Shown here: positions 13,001 through 24,771 of the stretch, one piece after another
Layout: every line of letters starts with the position of its first letter
How positions within the stretch are numbered: the stretch's first letter is position 1
Source of the DNA: Loxodes magnus
Taxonomy: Eukaryota > Ciliophora > Karyorelictea > Loxodida > Loxodidae
NCBI GenBank assembly: GCA_946699065.1
Contig: CAMPDV010000017.1
Coordinates: 620,001-684,000 of the forward strand
DNA length: 64,000 nt
Direction of reading: 5' to 3'
Notes under the pieces: model-generated
What the model was told of the DNA's origin: nothing
The model's database searches: none
Seen by the model: only the letters and a program-made list of their open reading frames with translations
Made by a program: the position numbers and the translations under genes

Positions 13001-14454
13001 AATCTTTGAAAAGATTTATCCACAAAATTTAAATTGCTTTAAACTTAATAATAGACATTTGAAATATTGAAAAATTTATTTAAAGGATGAAAAATTCAAA
13101 ATATTTTTTTAAATTAAAGTATTTCTCTCACTCAATAAATCTAAAATTTTAAGTTTGCTATAAAATCGTATTTTTTTCCATTTTTGCTTATTTTTATTTA
13201 AAAAATAAAATAATTTTTTATTTTTAATTAACTTTTTAAATTTTCATTTCTAAAATTGCTTATACATAAAAAAATAAATTTTTAGTTTAGTTTTAATTTT
13301 TTATTTAAAAGTATAACTGATTAGAGAAATACTAGTTGAAGATTATTTGAAATAAATGTTTATTTAATTTGAATACTGCTTAAAAATAATTAGTTTGATT
13401 AAATATAAGAATAATTAAGTTACTTTTATACATTTTATTTGAAGCTTGCTTATTTAATTATTTATTCTAAATTAAAACAATAATCAATATAAAATCTAGA
13501 AAGGTAAGTCATTTAGACTATTTTCTAATATTTTATTTAGCAAATATAAAATAATTATTTAATCTGTTTTCTTTTCAACTCATCTTAATTAATGAGATAA
13601 AACACTATTTTTTTATTTGCAAATACAAATAAAATAGATTTTATTAAATCAAATTCATAAGATTAAATTTAATTATTTTTTAATTTAGCTGTCTGTGATT
13701 TAAAATTCTAAAAATTATTATAAAAATTAATATAAAAAATAAAAGAACTAATACTAAAGTATTTAAGTACTATGAGAATTAAGAACACTATCAAATAAAT
13801 TAATATTTTAAACATTAAGAGATAAAAAAACTCTTGAATTTTTTTAATTTTATTTTTTATATAAAAAATGTTGATAGTTATAATTATAATGGACTAGTTT
13901 ACAATTAATTTTTATATTTTTTGTAAAATAAATAAATAAAAACAGAAGAAATTTATTTGAAACTCTATTTTTTACTATTTTTTTATTTTTCTAGATTATT
14001 AAATAATACAATGAATTAGTTAGCAAATCTATTTTCTTGACTTTCTATATTTTTAATTATTTTAAATTTAATATTTTTCATTTAATATATTATAATAATT
14101 TTTTCTTGCTTAAATATTCATATTTAGAAATTTTGCAATAAGCATTAAAACTTATAATATTTCTTTTGGATAATTTTTTTTAATAAATATAAAATAAAAC
14201 TTTTTCTAATTTATGAATTTATTTTTAAAAATTCATTAAAGCATTTTTCTTTAACTTTTTAATCTTAAAAATTCAAATCTTGAAATCTTTCAAAATCTGT
14301 AGAAAACTTTACTTTAAGGCATCATTTCTGGCTCCTTTTATTTATTAAGAGGATATATAAAAGAATAGTTTCTACTATTATATCTACTTTTATTTTTATA
14401 AAAAAAGTAAATTTTTCATAAAATTTTTATAAATAATTTAAAAAAATTATATTA
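10061..14454. other. AT-rich flank without supported gene
   Basis: About 85% A+T. Blocks match 36.9-41.1 kb in reverse. Many A and T runs are present, with no frame, motif or hairpin worth calling. The weak ORF2-like fragment of the other arm (39.9-40.4 kb) has no recognisable counterpart here. Confidence 0.5.
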
Positions 14455-14728
14455 TAGAGTGAGTAGTCCTACAATAGGACGCATCTCTCTAAAAAAGTCA
14501 ATTTATAATTCTCTTCAATCTCCAATATTCCCAAAGCTCTCTCTCTTCTAATTGCATACAAGGTTGCGGTTCAAAATCTCCAAAGCACACGCCAACAGGC
14601 GATTACAGGTAGATTTCCAACCTATTATGAAGAAATTGGTCAGGTCCAACATTTAGAACAGGTTGCTTCACAGTCAGTTCATCTCTGGGAATTCTTCTCT
14701 CGACCTTAAAAGGTAAGGTCCACCCTAT
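14455..14728 (-). mobile_element. SINE-like element, family S1 (copy 1)
   Basis: A block of higher G+C. Read on the minus strand it starts AAATAGGGTGGACC and ends in the shared 3' module, here GAGATGCGTCCTATTGTAGG continuing to CTCTATAATA. The module contains the perfect hairpin GTCCTACAATAGGAC (plus-strand 14466-14480). GGTTCAAAATC at about 14577 on the plus strand looks like a Pol III B box, but it lies on the strand opposite to the inferred element direction, so it is not used as evidence. It sits within the duplicated segment where the other arm carries the 36-kb ORF1 element. Confidence 0.5.
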
Positions 14729-15591
14729 TTAAATTAAATTATATAAAATAATAAATAATAAATATAATATTAATTTCAAAATTCAAAATTACTTTATTAA
14801 TGAAAATAAACCAATTTATTTAAATAAATAATTAAAATTAATTTTTATCAAATAGCTTTTTGATTATTATCTAATAAGATTTATTTAAATTTAATAATTA
14901 ATTTTTTTTAATTTATTTATTAATTTTTATTTTAAATATTAATAAATTATTCTAATTCATATTATTTTATTTTTATAAAATAAAAATAATTTCCTACATA
15001 TATGATTAATTATAAAAAACTTTTAATGCTTTTTTAAAATTTTTATTTTGTCTTAAAATTTTTTCTAATCCAGAAGTAGAACTTTATAATTTCATCTTTC
15101 TTTAAATTTTTATAGATATTTTGCGAAATTATGCTAAGAATTTCTTGCAATTCATTTAAGTCTCGTTAATAAATTAAAAAGTTTGAATTAATTGTTTATT
15201 ATTATTCAATATTAATTGAATTTAAATATAAATAAAAATTTTATAATTTATCGTTATAAAATAAATAATTTAGCTTGCTTAATCTTAATTTATCAAAATA
15301 CTTAAAAATAATTATCATTAACAAAATGATAAGAACACTATATAAGAATTTCGCTTTTAAATTTGCTATTTATTTCTATAGTAGCGTTTACTTAAACAAA
15401 TAAAGAAATAAAACCTCACTCATAAGTTCCTCATTATTTTATCATCTTACTTTAAAATCTTTCTTCTAAAATCATTTTAATAACTATTTGGAATACTTAA
15501 TTAATTAATTAAAATATAATAGTTTCAATAAATATAGCTTAGACTATAAATATTACAAATATGTTGAAAGATAAAAATTTGTAAATGCCAA

Positions 15592-15900
15592 TCAAGCTTC
15601 TTCTTGTTCTTTCTCTATCATATATTTTTATTTATTGTCTTGATGAAATTTGTCTTTTTTTTCTTCTAGAAACTCTCCTAAAACCTCATCTTGTAGTTTA
15701 AACATTTCAATACGCTTTTTTAGTAATTTAGAATGAAAATTTTTGATTAATTTGTCTATTTAAGGAATTTGATTCTTTGAAGAATGTTTGTTTATATAGT
15801 TTTAGTCATAAAGAATTAATTTGGAATACTTATAAATGAAAAATCTTCTTCTATAGATGTATTTATTGTATTAAAAAAAGGATTTTAAATTTATAATGAG
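15592..15900 (-). pseudogene. ORF2-tail-like remnant
   Basis: A frame open over 102 codons to TGA 15594-15592: KLILYDQNYIN, IDKLIKNFHSKLLKKRIEMF, LQDEVLGEFLEEKKDKF and an acidic end. It resembles the C-terminal extension of the fragment near 40.1 kb and, more weakly, the helix of the fragment at 34861-35458. By position it is the inverted-duplicate counterpart of the 35.1-kb fragment. The zinc finger itself is not recognisable upstream, so this is a partial copy. Confidence 0.4.
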
Positions 15901-17002
15901 TTGATTAAGTCTCATAATTAAAAAAGTTTAATTTGTGTATAATTCCTAATTTTTCTTTAATCATTTTTCAAGATTAATATTTATTGAATTTTTAAGAATT
16001 TTAAATATAAATAAACTAAATCTTAATTAAATCTTTTAACTATTAATTTTATTTTTCTATTATTAATTTAACTTTTAAATAAATTCTTTAAAATTTCAGT
16101 TTATTTTATTTTTTATTGTTATATCAACAACATTGATATGGAAAAATATTTTTCAAAAAGAAGATTAAAAACTAAATATAAGAAAAATTGATGAATTATA
16201 TGTTTTTAAAAAGAATCTTAAATCTAAAAATTAGCTTTTTATTAAAAATAAAAATTTTAATTTAGTAATATTTTTACTGAGATTTGAATTTTTAATATCT
16301 TTATATCTGAAGTTAATTAATATAATATAATTATTATTTAAAAAATAAATTTATTATAATAAGTAGAATTATATTTGATTTAGTTAAAATTTAACTTTCT
16401 TATTTTTATTTTCAGTTTTTATCTTATAATCATCTATATAATATCCTTCTGCCTTTGTAAATAATTATCTTCAATGCTATAATCTTTAATAAATTAAATT
16501 GTATTTATTTTTAAATTGCTTAATTTAAATTAAAATTAAAAATAAATTAACTTAGTCTTTAAATTAAGTTTATTTAAATTCGATCACGAGTTTATCATAA
16601 AAAATATAGATATTTTATTTATTTTATAATTAATGCTTAATTTAAAAATGCAAAGAGTTTTATTGATTTTTATTTTAGTAAAATGTAAAAGAATCTTTTA
16701 AACTTTTATTATAATCATTATTGATTTGATTTAGTCTTCAATAGTTCTATATATGAATAAATAAAATATCATTTAATGATTTAGTTAATTAAAATGAAAT
16801 ATCTGATTTATATCAGTAACTTCAGTTCATTAACATTTTTATTAAAGCGATTTCTTCTTAATGATTTAGTTTATTTGAAGAAATTATTTTATAATTTAAA
16901 TCTTAAATTTAATAGAATATTTTGATTTAACTATTTAATAGAAAATAATTTTTTAATTAATTTAAGTTTTTTTCTTAATTTTTTAGAAAATATTAAAAAA
17001 AC

Positions 17003-17318
17003 CTTATGATATAGATCTCATAGCACCTCATTGGCATGCAGCTCTTTAAATAAAGTTTTAAAAATCTATCAATGAAGATTACATTAGCGATATCATTTTC
17101 TTGAAAATTTTATCTTCCAATAGGACATATGATACTCCAAGAGACCTTATAGTCTAGCATCTTTCACCTATAGTGTTACTTGAACTCCTTTCGTCCTGTC
17201 TTTCTTGGCTCCGCTAAGGTTTTTGGTTTGTTTTTGGCATCCAATTTTTCCTTTTTACAAAGCTTTTACAATCTCAGTTGAAGGATTGTTACTCCCTATT
17301 TTAATTTATTAATAAAAC
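17003..17318 (-). mobile_element. SINE-like element, family S1 (copy 2)
   Basis: On the minus strand it starts AAATAGGGAGTAACAATCCT, continues TCAACTGAGATTG and GGTCTCTTGGA, and ends in the hairpin module AAAGAGCTGCATGCCAATGA. It matches the copy at 32608 over nearly its full length, both ends included, which defines the element. No convincing target-site duplication was found. Confidence 0.65.
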
Positions 17319-17860
17319 AAAATTAATTTTTAGCATAGATAGTAATAGGTTTAAATGTAAAATTTAATAAAAAACCATTTAAGCATTATAAATTAGTGTT
17401 AGAGATTAGATAAATAAGACTAAAAATTTAAAATGATAAATTTAAAATTCATTTAAATTATAATTGAATCTATTTCTGAAACTTCATTAATATAAAAGAA
17501 GGATACTTTTATTTACATCTTAATTTCTAGTTTAATTTGATTTCTTAGAAAATAATATATGAAAATTAAGTAGATAATGTAAAATATATTATATTAGTGA
17601 TCAAAGAAATAAATTGTAAGTTAAAAATATTTAATTATTTTATATTTTATTTTTCTGTTATATTTTTAAATTGTTTCCTATAATCTTCTTTCTATTTTTT
17701 ATAAATATTTAATATGAATTTCATTTAATTATGATGCTAAATATTTATTTTTTTAATTCTATTTTCTTTTAATTTTAGATTTATTTAAAGCTTTATTACA
17801 TTTTCTAAGTTAATCAGAGACATTTAAAAAATAAAATTAAGATTTAAAATTAAAAAATTT

Positions 17861-18301
17861 AAATTAAGCAAGAACAAGACATTAAAAGAAGAATAAAGTG
17901 GTACATATATTGATTTCCACATTATTGAAAATGTTGCAATAAATTAATGTAATTATAAAAAGAAATAATTAAGATATGTATGAAAAATGTTTAAATCATA
18001 TCCAACATAAAGTGAAAATTAATAGCAAATATTTTATAATTCCCATTTTAATCCTGGAAGAAAAAAAATTATCGAGCAGTCAAAGAATGAAATTTATTAT
18101 TCATCTTATAAAAAGATGTGGTACTAACGAAGTATAGCATTGCCTTATAAAACTATAGATGATTGTTAAGTTAATGAAGATAAGCTGATAAAATAGTCCA
18201 GATGGCTTGTTGTTGAGGTTTTAAAAAATGAATTTAACTTTTATTTAGCTTTTATTTTTATTTATTTTTATTTCGTTTAGAAAGGTCTATTTTTCTTATG
18301 A
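17861..18301 (+). CDS. Unrecognised small gene or element ORF
   Basis: A frame of about 145 codons ending at TGA 18299-18301, with a strong excess of G at codon position 1. It reads KLSKNKTLKEEQSGTYIDFH, later NPGRKKIIEQSKNEIYYSSY and SRWLVVEVLKNEF, and ends in a hydrophobic stretch of Phe, Tyr and Ile. One internal TGA (17981 region) reads as Trp. No start is assigned because the frame continues upstream into A-rich sequence. It lies 34 nt before the ATG of the zinc-knuckle ORF at 18335 and in the same frame, so it could be an upstream ORF of that element or an unrelated host gene. I considered a diverged cox2-like fragment but could not support it. Confidence 0.45.
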
Positions 18302-18334
18302 GCCATTTTAATTATAAAATAAAAAATCAATAAA

Positions 18335-19194
18335 ATGGCAGAAGTCTCAAGAAGGTTTTTTTTCTAGCTCCATAGAAAGAGGAAAGAAAACTAGAGACTT
18401 CTAATTCTTCTTCTATCGCGTCTTCTTTAATAACATAATAATTTTCTTAGGCTCTTTAACCCCCAAATTTTGAAAACTAAAGATAATATTAAATTGAATA
18501 AAAAATCAAATCAAAAGAAACTGACTAAAGTAAGCGAGACTTTTTACTCCCATAGCCACGATCAAGCAACTACATGAAAAATGGTAACTAAAAAATAATT
18601 TAGAAGTAGAAAAATGATGAATTGCTAATAATAGAATAACTTATAAAATCTATCCGTAACCTATAAGAAGAAGTTTAAATATTAAAGAAAGAAAACCAAA
18701 AATTATTATAGAAAAGTTAAAACAATGAAGAAAGATTAATAAAATAGGAAATTTAAGTGACACTTTTGGGAGAAAAAATAATTTAACCTTAAACCTTAAC
18801 TGAAAATAAAATGGAACTAGAATATATAAAACCCATAGAAATAACTCCTCCCAGAAGGATCGTCAAGCTGTGCTACCTGTGCAAATCAAGATTCCACACA
18901 TACAAGAGATGTAAGATATATTTGGATAAACAGAGAAGAAACAGTGAAGAGATTTGGAGAGAACTGTCAAGATTTATGTAGACAAGGATGGAAGATTATT
19001 TAGAAGGAGGTTTTTTCAAGGGAGTGCCAGAACTCCAAAAAAACTGAGAGCCCCGAACTTTTATTTTTAAACCTCAAATAACGAACTCTGGAGGTATGTA
19101 TTGAAGGAGTTTCAAATCCCCAGAGATACGAACACTTTAATTTAGTATATTATTATTATTATTATATATAAACCATAATCAATTTAAAGATTGA
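18335..19194 (+). pseudogene. ORF1-like zinc-knuckle retroelement copy I
   Basis: Starts MAEVSRRFF at ATG 18335, then needs a one-base shift in the T-run near 18353 to continue in the main frame. That frame holds a Gln/Glu/Lys-rich coiled coil at about 18600-18750, followed by a zinc knuckle CYLCKSRFHTYKRC at 18871-18912 (CX2CX4HX4C, the Gag type that binds nucleic acid). The C-terminal part ends with PEIRTLQF. The frame then runs into a TAT-type microsatellite at about 19146-19167 and meets a TGA at 19192. Internal TGAs read as Trp. The C-terminal motif and microsatellite are shared with the copies at 21152 and 29649. A coiled coil plus CCHC knuckle fits ORF1 of non-LTR retrotransposons, although no reverse transcriptase is attached. 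The frameshift suggests a dead copy. Confidence 0.6.
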
Positions 19195-19307
19195 ATAAGC
19201 TAAAGTTATTTATATATTTTTATTTAAATGAATATAGATAAATTATTTATTTTATGAACGATTATAACTTCTAAGAAATATTTTTATAAACATTTTTATA
19301 TATTTAA

Positions 19308-19612
19308 ATAAATAGGGAGCAATCCTCCAACTGACATTTACTTAAGATCTGGTACCAGGAAGTACGGCGAAGAACCGAACAAGAATCTTGGAAGAAACTA
19401 AGATAAGTTAAGATTGACGAGGCATCAAATAACGTTATTGATGAAATGTGGCAGATACTAATGTCTCTTGAGGAGCATTCAATCACTCCCTATAGAAGAT
19501 GAGTCTTTCAAAGGATGCTAACATTCTTGAAGACTTCAGAAAATAATTTTTTTACTTTAAAAATCTTTATTAAAGAGCTGTGCGCATTGAGTTGCTACGC
19601 ACTCTCTAATCT
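19308..19612 (+). mobile_element. SINE-like element, family S1 (copy 3)
   Basis: Starts AAATAGGGAGCAATCCTCC, has GTCTCTTGAGGAGCATTC at mid-length and ends with AAAGAGCTGTGCGCATTGAG and CTCTCTAAT. Both ends match the copies at 17003 and 32608, while the middle is more diverged. It follows the ORF1 element copy I by about 110 bp. Confidence 0.6.
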
Positions 19613-19799
19613 TATTTATTTGCTGCTTAGCAAATAACAAACGAACACTCTTGTGTTTAGAAGGAATTATAATAAAAAAATAATTAATATATTAGTTGAA
19701 AGTATTTTTATATTGATTTATTCAATGTTTTTACTAATATAAAGAGATTAAAAATATGATTCTTGAAATTATTTTTATTTTTATAATTTTATATAGTAT

Positions 19800-19935
19800 A
19801 ATTTAGGTTTGTCTCTTCCGAGCTTGTCCTTACTTCCCCTTGTTGGCATTAAGTGTGAGATTACTCACAATGCAGTATACACTACACAAGATTACCTAAT
19901 AGTTCTCCTGATCGCAGCCGACATACATTTTATTA
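19800..19935 (-). mobile_element. SINE-like element, family S2 (5' part only)
   Basis: Contains the 5' half of the family (minus strand GTCGGCTGCGATCAGGAGAA to AAGGACAAGCTCGG) and lacks the rest. The plus strand holds a perfect 6-bp hairpin TGTGAGATTACTCACA at about 19855. The other copies keep a partly changed but still largely paired version, which hints at a conserved RNA structure. Confidence 0.5.
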
Positions 19936-20524
19936 TATTATATAATAATACTTAATTTAAAAATTGATTTTCACCTTTTTTGGAGATTTAAAAAATTTCG
20001 TCTATTATTTTGCTTATGTAGATCATTATAATATCATTTCTTATAAGATGCTGAGATAATAGTAGGATGAGAATATTAATTCTATTTTTTTATCAATTTT
20101 TGTAGATTAATTGCAGTCTTCTTTTTATTTTATATTTTCAATTCTTTAACTTTAAATTTACTACCTTATGGTTTTATAAATTTTTTAGTCTGATAATCTT
20201 TGTTTAAAGATTTCGCTAAGCTTTCCTATTTTAGATCTATTGAAATAATTTTGCCTTTTCATTTATCTGAATGTTTGAGTCATAAAATAAAAAGCTTTGC
20301 TTATTAATCTATTCATCTGTATAAATATATTTAAAATTATATATTTTTAAGAAGAAATAATTTCTTTGAGAATTTCAATAAATATCATTTACTTTCTTAT
20401 CCACTTGAAGTGTTCAAAAATAATATTCCTACCCATAAATCTTATAATATGGTATTATACTTACAATTCAGAGCTTTCATTCGCTTGTTATTCTTCAAAT
20501 TCCTGTATTCTTTCTTAAATAATC

Positions 20525-20572
20525 TTAGATTATAGATTATGTAGCACATCAATGGCACGCAACTTTTAAATG
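20525..20572 (-). repeat. Shared 3' hairpin module after a degenerate ORF
   Basis: On the minus strand AAAAGTTGCGTGCCATTGAT continues to GTGCTACATAATCTATAATC. It is a clear match to the module of the SINE-like families and is placed directly after the TGA of the degenerate ORF at 20573. Confidence 0.45.
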
Positions 20573-20864
20573 TCAGTATATCTCAATCTTTTCTAGAACA
20601 CCTTTTTGAAAGAGAAATTTTTCTTCAATTTCCTTCATTCTTTTTTTTCTTCTTTATACTCTCACCTTAAATATCTGTTTTCTACTTACCTTCTTTTTAT
20701 TAAATCTTTTTTACAAACTTAAACAATTTTCACATTTAACTCATTCTGATATACTTCTCTGTATCTTTTTCTCTTTATTATATTTTTATAAACTCATAAA
20801 AAATATCTTTAGTAATATCTATAATCCTTATCTATTTCTTTACTTCATAGTATTTTCTTTTCAT
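20573..20864 (-). pseudogene. Degenerate Lys-rich element ORF ending at a shared 3' hairpin
   Basis: The minus strand shows G-at-position-1 bias and reads IKRKRYREVYQNELNVKIVQ, VCKKDLIKRRQVENRYL, and, after a shift at an A8 run, MKEIEEKFLFQKGVLEKIEI to TGA 20575-20573. The 45-bp hairpin module found at the 3' end of the SINE-like families starts directly after this stop (20572-20525). It may therefore be the 3' end of the coding element that supplies the shared tail. Coordinates and frame are approximate. Confidence 0.3.
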
Positions 20865-21151
20865 TTTATCTTTTTTGTTCTAAAATATATCTGCTGATTT
20901 TTTTAACTTTTCAATAATTACCAATTTAAGAATAATATTTTCTTTTTACTTATTTCTCTTTTTTCCTTTTAATTAAGTAGTTGCTTCTTTTTTTCTATCT
21001 GAGTAAGTTTTCCTTATAAAAATAAAATTTATTTAATTTAGTATTTTCTTTTAAAAGAACTATATATAATTTCCATCTATATCATATTTTTCTTTTGGAA
21101 ATAGAAAAAATACCAATAGAATTAAAAACAGAATTGAATCCAGAAAAAGAA

Positions 21152-21540
21152 ATGATTGCTACAAGTTTCATTAAAAGATTAGAAAATATAGAAAATAAAT
21201 TATCATAAAAAAGAACGAAATAAAGACAATAATACAAACTTTGTTGATGTTGCAAATCAAATCAACATATTTTAAAAAACTGTTGATAATGAAAGAAAAT
21301 AAACGAATAAGAGCAGAAAAGAACATGGAGACAACTCAATAAACTATGAATAACTCCAACAGGGATCTACAAATAAAAGCTTTTTGCAAGACCACTTGAA
21401 CGGTTACAGTGGTAACCTTCCACTTAATAAAAAGGTCGTGGATCACACCCACGTTAAAAAAATTATCCGCAGGAACTGGTTGCAATTCCAGAGAATGCAA
21501 AACTCTACTAATTTTAAGTATATTATTATTATTATTATCA
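21152..21540 (+). pseudogene. ORF1-like zinc-knuckle retroelement copy II, 5' incomplete
   Basis: The frame is open from before ATG 21152. A short helix (FIKRLENIENKLS) precedes a knuckle at 21242-21283 that reads CWCCKSNQHILKNC, where the first Trp is TGA, again CX2CX4HX4C. The C-terminal domain includes LWITPTGIYKQK, LFARPLERLQW, GRGSHPR and ends with VAIPENAKLYQFQV. Then comes a (TAT)n run at about 21520-21539 that would encode poly-Tyr. The long N-terminal coiled coil of the 36-kb copy is missing, so the copy is 5'-truncated or diverged. The 3' microsatellite is at the same place as in the copies at 18335 and 29649, which marks the element end. Confidence 0.6.
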
Positions 21541-22980
21541 TATTTTTCTTTTTACTTGTTGCGAATTATAAATTTGCTACTCTTATTCGAATAGAACATA
21601 AATTTAAATCTATCTTATACTTATAAAACTCTTAAGAAATTTTTTCATAGTTTCTTATTATTTGCAAAACAACAGTTTAATCTACTGCTTTATTAGATTG
21701 AGACATAATATAAGATTGAAATCCTTATAGTTCCATTCCATTATGATTTCGATATTTTATTAATAATAATTCTAATATTTACTTGATTTATGCAGATTCA
21801 ATCTTAAGTTAAGTTCTGCAGTTGATGTTGTATACCTTAATTAGTAATATAATAAATTTATTAATCTAAAATTATTTTTCACTAAAGCAGTTAAACAAAA
21901 CTTTAGACATACTTAAATTTCAAAATACTTACTGAGGAACTTTAAATCGTAGATGATTTAGGAGTAAAACTCTGAAAATTGGAGATTTAATTTAATTTTA
22001 AGAAACTCTACTTTTCTAAAATTACTGAGAATCTTTTTACAAATTTTAAATTTACATTTAAAGGGAAAAAATAAAAATTTTAATGAAATTAAAAACAAAA
22101 AATTAAATAAAAAAAGGAAAGGAAAGGAAAGGGATAAATTAAACTAAAATAAATTAAAGCATAAATTTGAAAATCAATTAAAATTAGAAACATTTTCTTA
22201 GTAGGATGAATTTTTTTAACTATTTTTAATGCTATATTACTTAGTAAAATTGATATCCAGAATAGCAATAATAAAATTAGAAATAAATAATTTAAAAATT
22301 GATTATAAATGAGAAAGAAAAATTCCTCAAATAATTTTTTAATATAGAAAAATAGTTCTACTATCGAAAGATTAAGAGCAAAATTTATTTAATATCTCTA
22401 TAAAACATTTAAAACTCAAGTAATGCAATTATTTTATATTTATAATTGCTTAAGTAAAATAAACATAGTTTAAAAATTAACATATCTAAGAAAATAATCC
22501 CCCATTCAATTTCTAGCTAATGACTATAACTTTATATTTTATTTGTTTCTGCATTTAAATTTTTTTAATTCAATTTTCAATAAAAATTGAATTATATATA
22601 TTTTAAAAGAAAATAATTCATTTGCTAGAGATTTTATTAAATTAAATTAAATAATGTTCGCCTTTCAGCTTAATAAAATAATTTTTATGATATCATTCTC
22701 ATTCTGAAACTCTTAGGACTTCATTATTGTGTTTATTTGATTTTTTTTAGTGCTAGAGATTTTATAAATATTTTTAATTAAATTTCTAATATAATTTAAA
22801 AAATTATGATTTAAGAAATAAATTGCTTAGCGAATTTTATAAGTTAAAATGAATGAAATTGAGATAATCTTTACTTTGTTGAAATGTTCTCACCTTAATC
22901 AATTTTAAATTATTTTATTTAAACTATTCATTTCCTAAAAATTGATATAACACTTAAATTTAAAAATAATTAAAAATTTC
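21541..22980. other. AT-rich stretch without supported feature
   Basis: Contains a short GGAAA repeat at about 22115-22133 and otherwise only A/T-rich sequence. The frame of the ORF1 copy II stays open past 21540, but the sequence loses coding character after the TAT run. Confidence 0.4.
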
Positions 22981-22981
22981 A

Positions 22982-24603
22982 AACCTTTTCTAGCTTCAAC
23001 TAAATCTCTCCTTTGCTAAGCTAGGTGAGCACTTTTTTAATTTATTTTTACTTATATAATTTATAATGAACATAGATGATAGATTTATTTTATTTTTGCA
23101 AATTTATTTACTTTTGGAAACTTTTTCTTACAGATTTGTTTATAATAATTTAATATTTCTCATATTTTATTTAAAATAAATTTACTTTCAATTTATTTAT
23201 AATATAATTCAATTTTTTTAGTTATAAGCATTCGAATCTCTTGAAGTTTATAGATGATATTCCATCATTTAGATCTTAAGATAAAATTAAATTAGAACCA
23301 TATTCTAAATAATGAAGTAAAGTGGCTATTTTCTTAACAGAGCTAATTTAAAATTAAGTATATAATTAATTTATAAATTTTGAAACATTAAATAAATTTT
23401 TAAACCTTTTATATTATGTAGTTAATGTAAAATTAATATATCATATAAAATATTAAATTTATAAAAGTCATAAATTAAAATTATTATAAAATATCATAGA
23501 AGGAAATATAAAATCTTCTAAAATATCAGCATAATTTATAATTGAATCAATTATGTTAAAATTGCTTTAGCTTTTAGTCATTTACTAGTTTTAAATTGAT
23601 TTCCACAAAAATAATTTCATTTTTTTAAATTTAGTTTTCAAGTTATTAGGATCTTTTTTATAATTATTATATTAGCACTCTATCTTAAAAGACGTAGTAT
23701 AGCATAATAAAGATATATTTGTAAGATTTGTCGTGATAATAATTTTTTTATTAATAAAATTTATTAAAATAGTTATTAAGATTTTTCTATTATTTTACTT
23801 TATCTACAAATTTAATAAAAAATATAAAATAATCTAAAAATTTATTAAATTAGCAAAATTTACATTAATGCTGGCGGCTTTTTTTAGGTTTTTAGTCAAA
23901 GAAGTAATAATTTTTTATTAAATTCCTTAGAAACAAAATTCTTTCTTTAAAAATCACTTTTACCTATTTTGTTTTAAAAGCCTTATGCAAAATTTGAAAA
24001 TATTCTTTCTTTATAAAATGAATCTATTTAATATTTGTTCAAGTATATAAATTAAAATTCCTTTTAATTATTTTCTTTTAGTGCTTTGACTCCTGTTCTT
24101 AACATTTTATTTTATATAAATAATTTTTATTAAAATTAAGTAGATGATGAAAGAATACTAAATTAAGTAATATCTATTTTCTTCTTATTTTACTATGTAA
24201 ATCTTAAATATATTTGTCTGAATTGCAGCTCATAGATGCTTCAATAAAAAATGAAACTAATTTTGAGACTATTGAGTATAACCCTATATCAATTACTACA
24301 TTATAATTATTTTATTTTCCTAAAATCTCAATTATACAATTATTACATATGCCTTATCTTTTAATTTAAGATAAATTGAATCCAAAAAATCAAAAACTAA
24401 CTATAAAATATTAAAAATTTTGTTAAAGTTAAATGATTTTTATCTATTTTTATTTAATAACTTATTTCTAATTTTGCTAGATATACCTTTTATTTATCAA
24501 TTAAATGTGCTCTTCTTAAATTTCATATTTTATACTAAAAGCTTTTAAAATTTGTTTTATTATGCTTATATATATTTAAAAGCATTAAAACTTATTATTA
24601 TGA
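22982..24603 (+). CDS. Candidate multi-exon gene convergent with receptor B
   Basis: Three coding-like pieces lie in the position that the convergent neighbour has at the other two receptors. Piece 1 (22982-23024) ends at a GTGAGC donor. Piece 2 (23222 to about 23355) follows a T-tract plus AG acceptor and, joined in phase, reads LLKFIDDIPSFRSQDKIKL and then a Trp encoded by TGA. Piece 3 (24217-24603) reads LQLIDASIKNETNFETIEYN with G mostly at codon position 1 and ends at TGA 24601-24603, 168 bp from the inferred end of receptor B. The region between pieces 2 and 3 is AT-rich and unresolved. I cannot align it convincingly with the genes at 8154 or 46724, so homology is inferred from position only. 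Exon borders are tentative. Confidence 0.35.
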
Positions 24604-24771
24604 TTATATATGTGTTTCTAAGAAACATCTTTGGTTATTGGTTTTTATTATTAATATGTGGATTTGATTGTAATTTAGGTATATAATTTATTTTATAAAG
24701 ATCTAACTTAAATAAAGATTTTCTAAAATATTCATAAATTCGGCATATTTATTGTAACATTCAGAGAGTCT

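Larger units (their letters stand above)
800..17000 (+). repeat. Left arm of a diverged inverted duplication
   Basis: Collinear, in reverse complement, with about 33.9-55.9 kb. Anchors read by eye: 860 with 55.8 kb (AATATCTCTAATAGCTTA), 1250 with 55.36 kb (AAATAGCAACAAGATGATTT), 1650 with 54.9 kb (GTATTTAGGAATAATTA), receptor A with receptor C, 8285 with 47.04 kb, 8480 with 46.84 kb, 8880 with 46.13 kb, 10.4 with 41.0 kb, 10.6 with 40.76 kb, 13.55 with 37.17 kb, 14.85 with 35.97 kb, 16.13 with 34.55 kb, 16.4 with 34.3 kb and 16.95 with 33.88 kb. Different mobile elements interrupt each arm. Coding parts are better conserved than flanks. Confidence 0.75.

Noticed and set aside
14570-14590. tRNA gene or Pol III B box (GGTTCAAAATCTCC)
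   Set aside because: No cloverleaf or A box could be found at a suitable distance, and the box is on the strand opposite to the element direction.
18150-18230. Mitochondrial cox2-like fragment (NEDKL then LVVEVLKN) in the small gene at 17861
   Set aside because: The resemblance is short and needs gaps, the WYW copper-region context is not convincing, and no other mitochondrial sequence is nearby.
21384-21594. Overlapping plus-strand frames of 61 and 80 codons
   Set aside because: They are alternative frames over the C-terminal half of ORF1 copy II. The knuckle-bearing frame is the supported one.
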